Positions 1 to 10,850 of a DNA stretch of 64,000 nucleotides are shown piece by piece. The notes below the pieces were generated by a model, which had not been told where the DNA came from, did not search any database, and was given only the letters and a program-made list of their open reading frames with translations. The stretch lies in NCBI GenBank assembly GCA_003024785.1, contig PUQB01000170.1, forward strand, positions 310,545-374,544, in the 5' to 3' direction. The number at the start of each line of letters is the position of its first letter. Position 1 is the first letter of the stretch. This DNA is from Selaginella tamariscina. Taxonomy: Eukaryota > Streptophyta > Lycopodiopsida > Selaginellales > Selaginellaceae. The translations under genes were made by a program, and so were the position numbers.

Positions 1-267
1 AATTAGCTTGACAAGGATGTTTCCTGTATTTCACTTAAAACCCAAGTGATTGAGAAGGAAACTAAACACTGAAAGAGAAGTTCATACAGCCTAAGAAACA
101 CAACGACTCTCATAGGCCAGAGTACAAGTACACCATAGTCACAAAAAGACCAAGAATATTATAAGAAACATTTCTCAATCATGAAAAAATTAAGTTTTGA
201 CAAGTTCTAAAACTAGAAGAGAATGGTGGTACAAAAGCAATTGTTAAGGACAAAGATTGGGCAATAA

Positions 268-330
268 AATGTTACATTAGTAAAATAAAATGCTAAGATA
301 TTAGTCTAACATTCAACTCTACTTGTGGAG
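268..330 (+). repeat. 63-bp direct repeat, left copy
   Basis: This 63-bp stretch, ending in ACTTGTGGAG, recurs without a mismatch at 1987-2049. The two copies bracket a 1.66-kb block made of two related LTR-like units. At 63 bp the repeat is much longer than a normal target-site duplication, so it more likely reflects a local duplication or recombination event than simple transposon insertion. Confidence 0.9.
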
Positions 331-1247
331 TGTCAGAGTTTTTACCTGGTGCCACAAAGGCGGCTTGCCAGGTGCCAACCATGGAATCCCCTCTTGGAAA
401 CCCCACGGAACCTGGTAAAGTAACCCGTATTAGGAACCCAAGCCTTAGGAAGTCAAACCCCTAGCTGACTAAGTCCACAAACGAGACTTACCTTGTGAAT
501 CGGGATACACGGACTAGCCGAGCTTTAGGTGTCGTTCCTAGCTTGGCGTGGTTGAGGCGGCCGGAGCAAGGCCTCAACCACTAGTTTTGCGGAACGTGAA
601 CTCGGGCAATGTCTTTGAGCTTGTGAGCAGGTTTTCGGACCAAGGAATTTGACTAACTCCTTGGAAGTGACGTGCCCCTATCTCAAAGGCAAGATCCTGC
701 CAACGATAAGGATAGTCTAACCCTAGGGTGGGTTGTACCCTTGTCGTGTGGAAGTTTGGGCGGCACAACGGAGGGTTGCACCTTGACGACACAAGCTTAG
801 CTTGCACCGGTAGGAGGTTAACGAGCTCTCTCTTGAACCCAGGAAGCCTCACTACATATACTCTACCTTATTTATGTGACGGACCCCCCCCCCCCTCCCC
901 CTGTTTACCTAAATGAGTAAGTGGGCTGGCACAAAAATGCCAGCCCTTAGAGAAAATGGTTGTCCTAACCTAACCCCTAGGGGGGGGGGTATTAGGGCGT
1001 GGGGTTAGGTCAACCCTAGGGGTGTCCCTAACCCTTTTTTACAAGCTATATTTAACGAAAAACCTATCTTTTGTAACATCAAACTGGGGGAGAGTTTTCT
1101 AAAGGGTAAGTACTACCTTCGCCTAGAGTTTCTCGAGGTACCTAGTGACAGCCGGCCGGACTACCCCTAAACACCTAAGTGCACTAAGCGGGGCTGTTTC
1201 TCACTACAACTAGGGTTCGCCACACAACTCGGTAGGTAACAACAGTC
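331..1247. mobile_element. LTR-like repeat unit 1
   Basis: The unit begins TGTCAGAG directly after the 63-bp repeat and ends near AACAACAGTCA, so it has the TG...CA ends typical of an LTR. Its second half (about 771-880 and 1105-1220) aligns closely with 1522-1630 and 1842-1960 in unit 2, with an offset of about 740-750 bp. No reverse transcriptase, integrase or primer-binding site is visible. The short open frames inside look non-coding. It may be a solo or nested LTR, or a non-autonomous element; the LTR label is an inference from the ends alone. Confidence 0.5.
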
Positions 1248-1289
1248 AAACCCCAAAGTAAAGGGTCGAGTCATAGTAAAAACTATGAC

Positions 1290-1986
1290 ACAACAAGATC
1301 CCATGCCCACAGTTGGACAAGGACACGGATGTGCCTTGCTTAGATGTGAGTGCTACACCTAGCTTGACGTGGAGGAGGAGGTTGGAGACAAGCCTCAACC
1401 TCTGCCTCTTGGAACGTGCATTCCGACAAGACCTCCCAGGCATGGATTCGCCAACGTTAAGGGTAAGCTACCCCGAAGGTGGGACGTACCCCTGGCATTT
1501 GGAAGTTAGGGCGGCATAACAGAGGGTTGCCTTAACGACACAAGCTAGAGCTTGCACCGGGAGAAGAGTAACGAGCTCAGTCATGAACCCAGGAACCCTC
1601 ACTCCTATATACTACCTTATTTATGTGACAGAGGCCCCCTCCTGTTTTCCTGTTTACATAAGTGGGCTAGCACTGAAATCTCATTCCCAGAGGAAATATA
1701 CTTGGTGAGTTATTCATCGACCCCTAAACCCTAACCTGTCAAACCTAGGGGTATTTCTAAGCATATCCGACATGCCGAACTCACCGAAAATAGCCATTAA
1801 TCCAACCGGGACACAGAAAACAAGGGTAAGAGTTTTCTAGAAGGTAAGTGCTACCTTCGCTTACAGTTTCTCGAGATATCTAAGGACAGCCGGCCGGACT
1901 ACCCTTAAACACTTAAGTGCACTAAGCGGGGCTGTTTCTCACTACATCTAGGACTTGTCAACATAGTACAGTAGGTAACAACAGTC
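1290..1986. mobile_element. LTR-like repeat unit 2
   Basis: This is a diverged second copy of the preceding unit. It shares the segment starting GAGGGTTGC, the block containing CAGCCGGCCGGACTACCC, and the terminus AACAACAGTCA, which abuts the right-hand 63-bp repeat. It lacks the first part of unit 1. The copies differ by substitutions and small gaps, so the duplication is not recent. No coding capacity is seen. Confidence 0.5.
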
Positions 1987-2049
1987 AATGTTACATTAGT
2001 AAAATAAAATGCTAAGATATTAGTCTAACATTCAACTCTACTTGTGGAG
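1987..2049 (+). repeat. 63-bp direct repeat, right copy
   Basis: Identical to 268-330. It closes the 1.66-kb block of LTR-like units. Downstream, 2050-3225 is AT-rich and I see no supported gene in it; the one moderate open frame (2312-2590, +) has no recognisable domain and a skewed composition. Confidence 0.9.
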
Positions 2050-3228
2050 CATTGATTTGTGTTTTAGGTTTATCAGCTCCAAGGTTTATGAGTGTTGTTC
2101 AATATGATGAGTAAAACAAAAATACCCAACTTGTTCAGACTTGTCCATGTATTTTTAATTTCTCATCTTTCATTTTGTAATTACAATTCGAGGTTTATCT
2201 CTCATGCAATAAAAAACTTGTTTTGATGTTTGTTTTTTAAATCATTCCTTGATGCCAAAGACATAATTAAAATAACAAATATAAAATTTAAATTTTTATA
2301 GCTTTAAAGTCATGTCTCAGTGTCAAAGATTTTATTACAATTACATTTATAGTGCTTGTTCACTGAATACATATTGCTTAACCATTTTGCTAATTATACT
2401 TCAACAAACAATAGATAAGAGAGTCCTCGACACCTCTTTTGGTATTTTGGATTGGGGCGATTATGTCAATCTAAAGCATGTTATAATATGGTATTGCATT
2501 ATTCATGTGTTAATTAGTTGTGTCTTACTGTTATATATATCCTATTGGTTTGGACTAGTTCATTTAATGATGTATTCTTATTTCAAGTAATCTCATTTAT
2601 ATTTACCAATTTAAAAAACATGTGAATAAAGTTCTTAAGGATTTATATGAACCTCGACCGATTGCAAAAGACATAGATTTAATACAAGAGGAGATCGAAT
2701 TCAATGGCAATAAGATTCTCTCTTCCTATAGTTAATGGTTCCTTTACCCACCAAGAGCACCCCATAAGGACCATGTTAAACATTTCAATTACACCCTTCT
2801 CTAGAGATGTCCTAATAACAAGGGAGGGTAGATAAATTAAAAAGATGCAAAAGTGTCAGACAAAATAAATAAAAACACGATGTTTAGATATTTATTGAAA
2901 GCTCAGTTTGTTGGTCACGAGGTGAAGGAACTCCTAAAGTAAATCTTTCATTTGTCTTGTGACGACAAGAGTTTACATAGAACATATAATGTTAATATTT
3001 CTCAATACTTAAATTGTTCATGCAATAAGTTTCAAATTATTATTGTCCAATCCACCTTGCATCCATATGTATCATATTTGCATATTGTATATAGATCCTG
3101 AAGTAAACATATTCATCCACGTGCCTGCACTTTTAAAGTATGGAGTTAATGTATTTTTCTCTAAGGCATTTGTTGGGAGTTAATTATGTTCATTCTTTTC
3201 TACATTTTCTTCACTACCTTAGGCACCT

Positions 3229-3400
3229 CATAGCCACACGAATGAACACACATGTGGCTATGGGATACTTAAGGTGGTGTGGGACAACCAGTCGACGCAC
3301 CCCATAGCACTGTGGGTTGGTGTGGGGGAAATTTACCCATAGCACTCCCTAATTTGGAGTGTTAGGGAGTGCTGTGGGGTTGATGGGGAAACGCCCTTAG
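3229..3400. mobile_element. MITE-like hairpin element
   Basis: Two inverted repeats lie here. CATAGCCACA near 3230 pairs with TGTGGCTATG near 3252. AGCACTCCCTAA near 3339 pairs perfectly with TTAGGGAGTGCT near 3362, extended by CCCCATAGCAC against GTGCTGTGGGG-type sequence. The GC-rich block stands out from AT-rich surroundings and has no coding potential. A PIF/Harbinger- or Tourist-like MITE is possible, but terminal repeats and a target duplication are not securely defined. Confidence 0.4.
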
Positions 3401-3881
3401 TACCTTAGAATTGAATTATTATATTCATTATTATTTCTTCAATAAATATTATGCAGACATAATATATTTAAAGAATAACCTAGTTCCGTTTTAACACACG
3501 TTTTCTATATGCACTTATAAGAATTCCGATGGTGCTACGGCAAAATCAATTAAAAAAAAAATGTTTTTCTTAATGCTTCTTTCTTATAATAATTCTAACT
3601 TTACTATTATTGTTTAATTACCTTATTATAAAAAAAATTAATTTATATTATTTAAATTTTTATTATAAAATACTTTATTATGATGATTCGATAGCAATAA
3701 TTGAGACATGCGCTATCAGAACATTCTTTTTCGACAAGACCGCTACTGAAATTATATATTGTATTGGACACGACTGTCGCAATGTGGACCACTAGTAAGG
3801 TATATGTATAGTAAACACGTCATATACTTTGTGGTAAGAACGCGGTGTAACGACGAGTATAAAGTTCTGACACGCATGCAT

Positions 3882-3914
<33 letters not shown>

Positions 3915-3984
3915 AGAGGAGAAGAGAGAAGAGAAGGAGTTAATAACTCATTAAAGTCGATTTATTTAATTTTAACAATAGATA

Positions 3985-4150
3985 CAGTTCACAATTAATC
4001 TTCCACATACACAATATAATACATCTACATGGATGTACATATGTTGTACATGTATTTGAAAATGTATATACACACATGTAAGTCTTTATTTACAACTCCC
4101 ACCCTTCATACACCCATAGTAATTCAATAAGGACTGTGAAGAATTTCTAT
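3985..4150. repeat. dispersed repeat, copy 1
   Basis: The block contains AATCTTCCACATA, a (T)GTACAT-rich middle, ACATGTAAGTCTT and AAGGACTGTGAAGAA in that order. The same series appears at about 5605-5780. The copies are diverged and differ in length. No coding capacity; possibly a decayed non-autonomous element. Confidence 0.55.
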
Positions 4151-4689
4151 AAACGCAAGTAATGTATATATAATACATGCACGTGGGTTGTATCACGTGT
4201 CACATGTGTGCTACGTGGCAGGGAGACTATTTATTTATTCTTGCAATGTATATTATATTTCATTAAAAGTTACAAAGAATTTGTTCGGTCAAGCTTACCA
4301 AGCTAATGTAGGTAATTAATATGTATATATTATACGTACTCTCTCTTTTGACTTTAATCATATTATTACATTAACTTAACCTTTATTTTATGAACTCTAT
4401 TTAAACGCAGGTTGTTAAAACACTAATCGGGTTTATATATATTATTTGTGTTTATAAATCTCTCTCTCTCTCTCATCTTAAGATATTATTATTAATATTA
4501 TTAATATATTCTATTAATATGCACATATAATATTTTTAACACACACAATCATTTTATATTTAAAAATATGACATACATATATGCGTATTCATATTAAAAA
4601 AAATAAAAGATATAGCATTTTTTTCTCGCCTGAGATATTTTTTATATCAATGTTTTATAACACACACACACACGCAGATATATACATAT

Positions 4690-5012
4690 ATGTGTGTGTG
4701 TGCGTGTGCGTGTGCGTGTGCGTAAACTTTGTTTAGAAACACCTTGAAATTTACCGAGTGATGTCTAACATGCTTTTTTTGACAAGACTGCCACTGAAAT
4801 CGCATCTTTACCACAAAGAATAAACCAAAAAGGATTTAGCATATTCTCAGCACATCTGAGCGCGCGCGCGCGTGTGTGTGCGTATGAATGTGTGAGAGAG
4901 ACCTTCCAAAAGTTCTCCTAATGGGGTGGGGTTTGAGTGCAAGCTAGGTCCTCTGCCAGCAGAAACTCCATTTGGCCAACACCTACAAAAGCCGGGTATG
5001 CATTTGCATCCA

Positions 5013-5060
<48 letters not shown>

Positions 5061-5080
5061 ATATATATATATAATATTAT
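4690..5080. repeat. microsatellite cluster
   Basis: Successive simple repeats: TG/CG tracts near 4690-4725 and 4860-4880, then a (CT)n run at about 5018-5056 directly followed by a (TA)n run. The open frames crossing this area consist of serine-leucine or arginine-glutamate runs and are not genes. 4080-6100 holds no supported gene. Confidence 0.85.
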
Positions 5081-5604
5081 ATATGTATTGTATTGTATTG
5101 TATTGTGTGTATATGTACCTGTCTCTTGAACTCGTACATGACTGGCGTCTGTGCTGTTTATACAATTTGTGAGAAGCTCATCTGCCTTACGCAAGGGGGA
5201 CATGCACGCGTCTCTGGGATATACCCACTGCATGGGTGAACTTCCCAATGCGTATATATAGAGAGAATGTTTTTTGCAAATACATCTGTTTAAATGATAT
5301 TTAAGCAGAAACATAGGATTCTTAAGATTTCACACACACACACACCACACCCACACACTATATATATGTATATGCATGAAAACTGTCTTTTAAGTAGAGA
5401 ATACCTTCTTGATGACCAGATGTACCAGTTTTTGAGGTTGTTCTTTATGAATAAGACCATTTCTCGCATCAAGCCATGGCAGAGAGAGAGAGAGGGGACG
5501 TATATAATATAAGTTAGTGGTGTATGTATATTGATAAGACATGTTAAATGAATAGATGTATATCATATACATGTGCTAAATGTATGATATCGTTTATATT
5601 GACA

Positions 5605-5780
5605 TTATTCACACATAATCTTCCACATATACAATACAAGTAAATGTACATACATCTAAAAATACATGCAATTATTTATATGATATACATTGTAAATGTA
5701 TATGCAAACATGTAAGTCTTCTTCATACACACTTTCATGACCATCGTAATTCATTAGAACAAGTAAGGACTGTGAAGAAC
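5605..5780. repeat. dispersed repeat, copy 2
   Basis: Diverged second copy of 3985-4150, with the same ordered motifs ending in AAGGACTGTGAAGAA. A (CGCA)n tract follows at 5838-5866. Confidence 0.55.
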
Positions 5781-6183
5781 ATCCGAGCAAGGACTGTCAG
5801 GGTGGGTTCCCATGTACAGGAGGGAGGCCAAAACACACGGACGCACGCACGCACGCACGCACGCACGTATGCACACACGCACCAGATCTCGCAATTTGAG
5901 TTAAGAGTTTGCAAAACAAAGAGCTTGACAAGGGCATGTGCACACCACTAAATGTCTCTGCAAAAATACAAAAACGGGTACTTAAACAACTATATATATA
6001 TATAGAGCGGGGGCGATGCAGAAGAGACACACACATTGTGTGTGTGTGTGTGACCTACATGTATGGTCGGCTTCATTAACCTTCACTTGCAACTCCTTTT
6101 CGTCCCTTTGAACATGCATACTGGATGAAAACTAAAGCCAAAATCCAAGTATAAAAACTATGAAGTTGAAGAGAATGGTATAC

Positions 6184-6613
6184 CGTTTACAATGGTAGCA
6201 AAATCGCTGTAGCTGAGAGTCCACAGTACATATCGACGCCTTCGCGTGTTCTGGACAAACTTTACACTTCTGAAGGTATTCCTTACCCTTCGACAAGTCC
6301 ATGTTGCAACCGTCTACTAGACACACTGTTAACTAGTGTTAGACAGAATTGATAACACACACACAAACGTACATACATACAATGTACACAAAGACATTTA
6401 ACCCACACAATTGTACAAATATGCACGTGAATGCTAGCTCTAGTTTTATTACCTCCTGAGTCAGTTTCTTTCCCTTTGCACAATGCTGCTCCTTAGGCTT
6501 GGAAAGGTCTCCATTATGACTTACTGCTTGGTCTATAAACCATGTTAAGCACACATGCACACACATATCAGTTTATGTTTTGCATTTCGAATAGACTTAT
6601 TCATATGTGTGTG

Positions 6614-6647
<34 letters not shown>

Positions 6648-7491
6648 CGCACGCACGCACGGAAAAGAAACAGGATATATACGTACTTATGCACGTGCGG
6701 AGAAATGGACAGATATGCTCATCACCGACTTGAGTGCAATGCTTACCGATTGTGTGATGCTGTTCCTGAGAGTCGGCTTCGCGATTTACTTGGCAGTCTA
6801 TGAATGATATCGTACCGTTACGCAGTATTCACACACACACACACAGACAATAATATCACCTTCAGTGGGTTGATTCCCGGTCGCACGTTCGTGTTTCTTA
6901 GACTTGGACAACTTTCCCTTGCCACCGTGTTTCTGTAAACCACGTTAAACACTGTTAACCAACATTCATAACACACGCACACATGCACAAACACAATATG
7001 TATCCATATTGGAGAGATACATCCACATATTTGTTCCACCTTGAGTCCGTTGTGTTCTGCCGTCCGGTGATGCTCCTTGGGCTTGTAAAACTCTACTACT
7101 GTAAACCGGAGTTGAACAGCAATAGGACACACATAGACATCTGTACATATGGGCATATACAAACATGGATATGCGTGCTCTTTACCACTTTGAGTCCGAT
7201 GTTTTCCATGCCCTGCAATTATGGTTAAACACAGTTAAACGGACAGACGCGCTAGTACTAGTTTTATTACCATCTTGAGTCGGTTGTTTTCCAATTTTGA
7301 GACGAACCTTCTTGGACCTGGACACCTTAACGATGCGAACGTCTACTTGGCACTCTGTAAATCATGTTTAAAAGCCATGTATAACAATCACAGGATACAT
7401 CCGTATATATTTATGGAAAACACAGACGTGTATATTTATGTCAGGAGTTAAGCTTTCTTACCAAGTGTGTCTGCAGTCCGCTGTTCTCCAT
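6184..7491 (-). CDS. SBP-box zinc-finger exon with an upstream array of half-finger exons
   Basis: Exon 6184-6325 encodes the first part of an SBP (SQUAMOSA promoter-binding) DNA-binding domain. Zinc ligands fit CX4CX16CX2H, then X15 and CX2C (CLVDGC...DLSKGK...VCPEH...QRFCYHC). It ends after CKR, where plant SBP genes keep a conserved intron. Upstream on the same strand lie short GT-AG exons: 6453-6532, 6747-6797, 6860-6932, 7040-7098, 7186-7212, 7271-7354, 7462-7491. Two open like an SBP finger (CQVDVRIV, CQVNREAD) and several carry an LSK(P/S)K core, so they look like decayed copies of the same half-exon. The next SBP exon, with the fourth ligand and the KRSC motif, is not intact: about 6085-6130 encodes KRSCK only after a frame change. 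Not all exons join in frame. It could be a divergent gene with mutually exclusive exons, or a decaying array. Confidence 0.55.
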
Positions 7492-7577
7492 CTGTACACT
7501 GTATAATAGATATATAGCTTTGTAATAAGTTAAATTGATATGGTTAAGAAGAATTGAGTGTACTATTCGATGCTTAC

Positions 7578-8216
7578 CGTGACATGAAGAGTGTAATACA
7601 GCGGCTTCAATATTCGCGTTCCGTCGCGTGCATATTCTTCTACATTAACGTCTGACGGCTTCTCTTCCAATAGCGGCGATCCCAGGCATGCATATGCTGC
7701 CCCTTTAGCGGCTTCCATTTTCCAAGTACGTTCCTATATACCGAATGTGAGAAGTTTTTCAGTTGATTACTTACACCCTAGAAATATAAACTTACCTTTG
7801 CAAAGTCGTTTGCAAGCCATGCCATTTCTTCAAGGACGAAATCCCAATGATACTTGCCTCTCTTTCCCTTCAAATCCATAAGAAACATTATACACATCGA
7901 GTATGCTCCTCTGTGTGTTTTGTACGACGTTCATGTTTTATGTCATAAGCAAAACAGGGGTTACCTGTAGAGAAAGCAGGAGCTTTCTGGTCAGCTTAAC
8001 TCCAGATGTCGGTGTAACACTCTGCTTGTGACGATCTCCCGTAGAATCCTTGAAAGAGCCCGTGCAGGATTATCGATGCAATGCATTCAAATAAAGCCGG
8101 TACACAGAGTCCACCGGATTTAAATAACCTTGCATTACGCTACATTTTACCGGGATTCGAAGGACTTACAAGCATGCCGCGCCTTGTTCCGTGGCCGTTT
8201 GCTGCTCCATCGCCAT
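7578..8216 (-). CDS. HSA-domain protein (EAF1/SWR1-like), N-terminal part
   Basis: Exon 7796-7867 encodes KYHWDFVLEEMAWLANDFAK and exon 7578-7733 starts ERTWKMEAAKGAAYA. Together these match the HSA (helicase/SANT-associated) domain of plant EAF1 (NuA4 acetyltransferase scaffold) and PIE1/SWR1, where HSA recruits actin and actin-related proteins in the nucleus. Exon 7965-8048 reads in phase into the HSA exon. A plausible first exon is 8170-8216 (MAMEQQ...), but its phase with the next exon is unresolved. No SANT or ATPase domain follows; downstream on the same strand comes the SBP half-finger array. Whether the two form one transcript is open: the best in-frame path skips some array exons. 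It could also be a truncated EAF1 duplicate. Confidence 0.6.
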
Positions 8217-8515
8217 GTCGCTCCTTCGTCTCCTTCCTTCTCTGCTAGCCAGCTTGCTAACATGCAGAATCCATGGCGATTTTCATACATTGAAGCACAT
8301 ACCTCGATGCTGCTTCGATCAGCTCCATGGCGGAGGCTCCGTGCTTATCCTTCGTCTTCCTCTTCAATCCAGCTTTCTGTATACAGAATCCATGGCGATT
8401 TCCAGCATTCAAACACTTACACCAATGCCGCCTCGATCTACTCCATGGTGGACGCTTTCTGCTTCAGGCGGCCGTGCTCGCCTCTCCATCTCCTCGCTCG
8501 CCCGCAACGAAAACC
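8205..8515. repeat. tandem 118-bp repeat at the HSA gene's 5' end
   Basis: A unit beginning CTCCATGG or CTCCATCG and containing CAGAATCCATGGCGATTT occurs at 8205-8323 and 8324-8441, with a partial third copy at 8442-8515. Each copy holds a CCATGG that gives a potential start on the minus strand, so the start region of the HSA-domain gene is duplicated in tandem. The plus-strand open frame across it simply translates the repeat. 8640-9580 has no supported gene. Confidence 0.7.
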
Positions 8516-9582
8516 TAATGCGAAGCTCGAATGCATTCTAGTAGCTCGAATGTTTATGCCCGCCACTTCTCTTACATTGGGATCTTGCCACATGTATCCG
8601 CCAACGGTCCAGATAGTTGGAGCATATTCCTGTTAAAAGTTCACAGTGAACAATATAGTATATTCGATCCATACGTGTCTAAAAGAAAGTTATATATGAT
8701 TAATAATAATACATCGTACATACAAATATACTACACGCATGCATATCTATATTCCCGGTGTATATACATATACATACATATTGTGTATGCGTAGAAATGT
8801 GAACCCTGTTAAAGAGTATGAGATTCCTTGGAATATGCCAATTATATAGCCATTGAAGTATGTATATATCTACAATTCATATGTTTACTCGTATATAATA
8901 TATCATATTGTTGCATCAATCTGGATAGAGAGGCATACAAGATATGGATCTAGTATCATATGACCACTAACAGCCAAACATCTACTCCTATTTAAATTGT
9001 TTATTTTACAATTATTATATTAACCTTGAACATCTTAAAGCTTTTATATAATGGATCAATATGAAGCATCAAAATAAGATATTTTTTAGAGTGGTTAAGT
9101 TCCACACAACTTTGTTGTCCAATTGCTGTGAAACTCTTAAACAAAAAACGGTGCTGCCTACCTGTCTGTATAGATGAGACCAAAACTCTATTTGGATAAG
9201 CTCATTGTCCCCTATTAAACCTCCATTTTAACTATTACATTACTTATTTATACATTAATCTTCAATTTAAAATGATTGCCTTTGTTCATAACCATCTCTT
9301 CATCAACCAATAAAAACTATGTCAAACAACTAGTATTTTGTCCCCCCACACACACACATACCTCCTTAACCAATAGAAATCAAGTCATGTATTCACACAC
9401 TTCTTTTTTGGAGTCTGAACACCATTTAATTCAATAATGTATACAATGAAAGAATATAAACTTTTGTCTAGATGCCTTGACAAATCAACTAAGTATATTT
9501 ACAAATTGGAATCAACCTGTACGTATCTACCTGAAAATAAATCTGTACATCAGTGTACAAAGACAAATCTCTCTCTCACACA

Positions 9583-10850
9583 CTATAATGCATATAACTG
9601 GTCGAGTTCCACAGAGGCAGCAGAAGGATCCACCAAGAACCTGTTCAACAGAAGCTCATTTAGCAATGCCTGATCGTTTGGTATATCCAAATGCTGATTC
9701 TGGGAACTCCCGTATTGAAACTCGTATGTATTCGCCTCTATATGGGGCTCGTTCTTGCACGACCTTGTTAAACCTCTTAAACAGGAATTCTCGTGCACCT
9801 TTGTAATATGGTTGGACCTGAGCGCCGGTAGAAACTCCGGGTCCAGTAACCTTGCGAGCTCACTGCCACCGTATATCCCGTAGTTGCCCCCCTTCGTGCT
9901 CCAGTTTTCTTCGTAGCTCAGCTGGTCAGTGCATGCCTGCGTGTCGAGCTCGGCACACAGCGGCTTCTCGTACTCTTGCTTCACCCCAGTCGGTGAAGAC
10001 GGTACATCCGAGTCTTGTGCGTCTTCCCCGAACGCGTTACCCAGCTTCAGCTTAGTTGTCAGTGCCTTCTTCTGGAATATCCTACACACCACCCATTCCT
10101 CCTGTAATACACCACTTAAGTCAGCGTGTGTGTGCGCGTGTGTGTGAGAGAGAAGAGGAAAGTGTCTATACCTTGGAAGATCTAGAGCCGTACAAGTGAG
10201 CAGTTTTGCCTTCGAGCCGATACTCGTGCATAACCCAGTTTGTTTTCTCGCCACGGGGAGCCCGTCCTCTGTAGAAGACCAGGGTTTTCTTCATACCGAC
10301 GAGGGAATTTGAGTAGCCAGAGAGACTCGAACCCCGGATGTCTCTGTCTTTTCCGGTTGCTTTCCAATATCCAGCCTCTGTTGCCCTGTTTGTACGCATT
10401 CCTGTTGGGTACTTCCTGTCCCTCAAGCTGAAGAAGTACCACTCTTTCTCCCCCATATTTGCTCTCTCTGTATACATGAAAATTAAACATTAATAAAGTG
10501 TTTATAAACTTCTATACAGTGCACACCACCGACAAATGGTCTGTACAATGCAAGAACATGAAACCGATCAACACGAGTAACAAAATTCGGAACTGTGCCA
10601 GAGCGAACTAATTACCTGGGAGATCCCACGGCTCATATTTGTTGAGATCGACTTCAGCAATAGCATGGGCGACAAACTTGTTGTTCAGTACTTTCTTTAT
10701 GAGATAGAAAGTGATTAGCTCGTCATCGGTTGGGTGAAATCTGAACCCCGGAGGTAGCCATATATTGGGAGGCCCTGTTCTCCTGTTCTCCTGCATACAG
10801 TTGTTGTTGTTCATCTTCGGCTGCTGCTGCATGGGTGAATAAGCGCACAT
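9583..10850 (-). CDS. NAC-domain transcription factor (CUC/ORE1-like)
   Basis: Three exons: 10616-10850, 10172-10467, 9583-10101, joining in frame with GT-AG borders; two introns inside the NAC domain are the usual NAC arrangement. The complete N-terminal NAC domain shows [15 protein letters not shown] (subdomain A), [13 protein letters not shown] (B), [16 protein letters not shown] and [18 protein letters not shown] (C), [19 protein letters not shown] and [12 protein letters not shown] (D), and [12 protein letters not shown] (E). The C-terminal half is acidic, Ser/Asn/Gln-rich and free of known domains, as expected of a NAC activation region. About 350 residues in total. Subdomains resemble the CUC/NAM/ORE1 group; I see no clear miR164 target site. 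Two near-by start codons are possible; the first is used here. No frame breaks. Confidence 0.93.

Noticed and set aside
2312..2590. 92-residue hydrophobic frame
   Set aside because: AT-driven Ile/Leu/Tyr/Cys composition, no upstream signals and no recognisable family.
3885..3925. CRISPR-like or regulatory spaced repeats among CA/TG tracts
   Set aside because: Simple dinucleotide repeats without spacers; plant nuclear context.
5797..6036. Candidate second SBP exon (reads as AETFSGVHMPLSS in one frame)
   Set aside because: In the phase required by the preceding exon it hits a stop at once and has neither the expected histidine nor the KRSC motif; 6085-6130 is a better but broken candidate.
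8130..8636. 168-residue plus-strand frame with repeated NPWRF-like phrases
   Set aside because: It translates the 118-bp tandem repeat antisense to the HSA gene; no domain or splice support.
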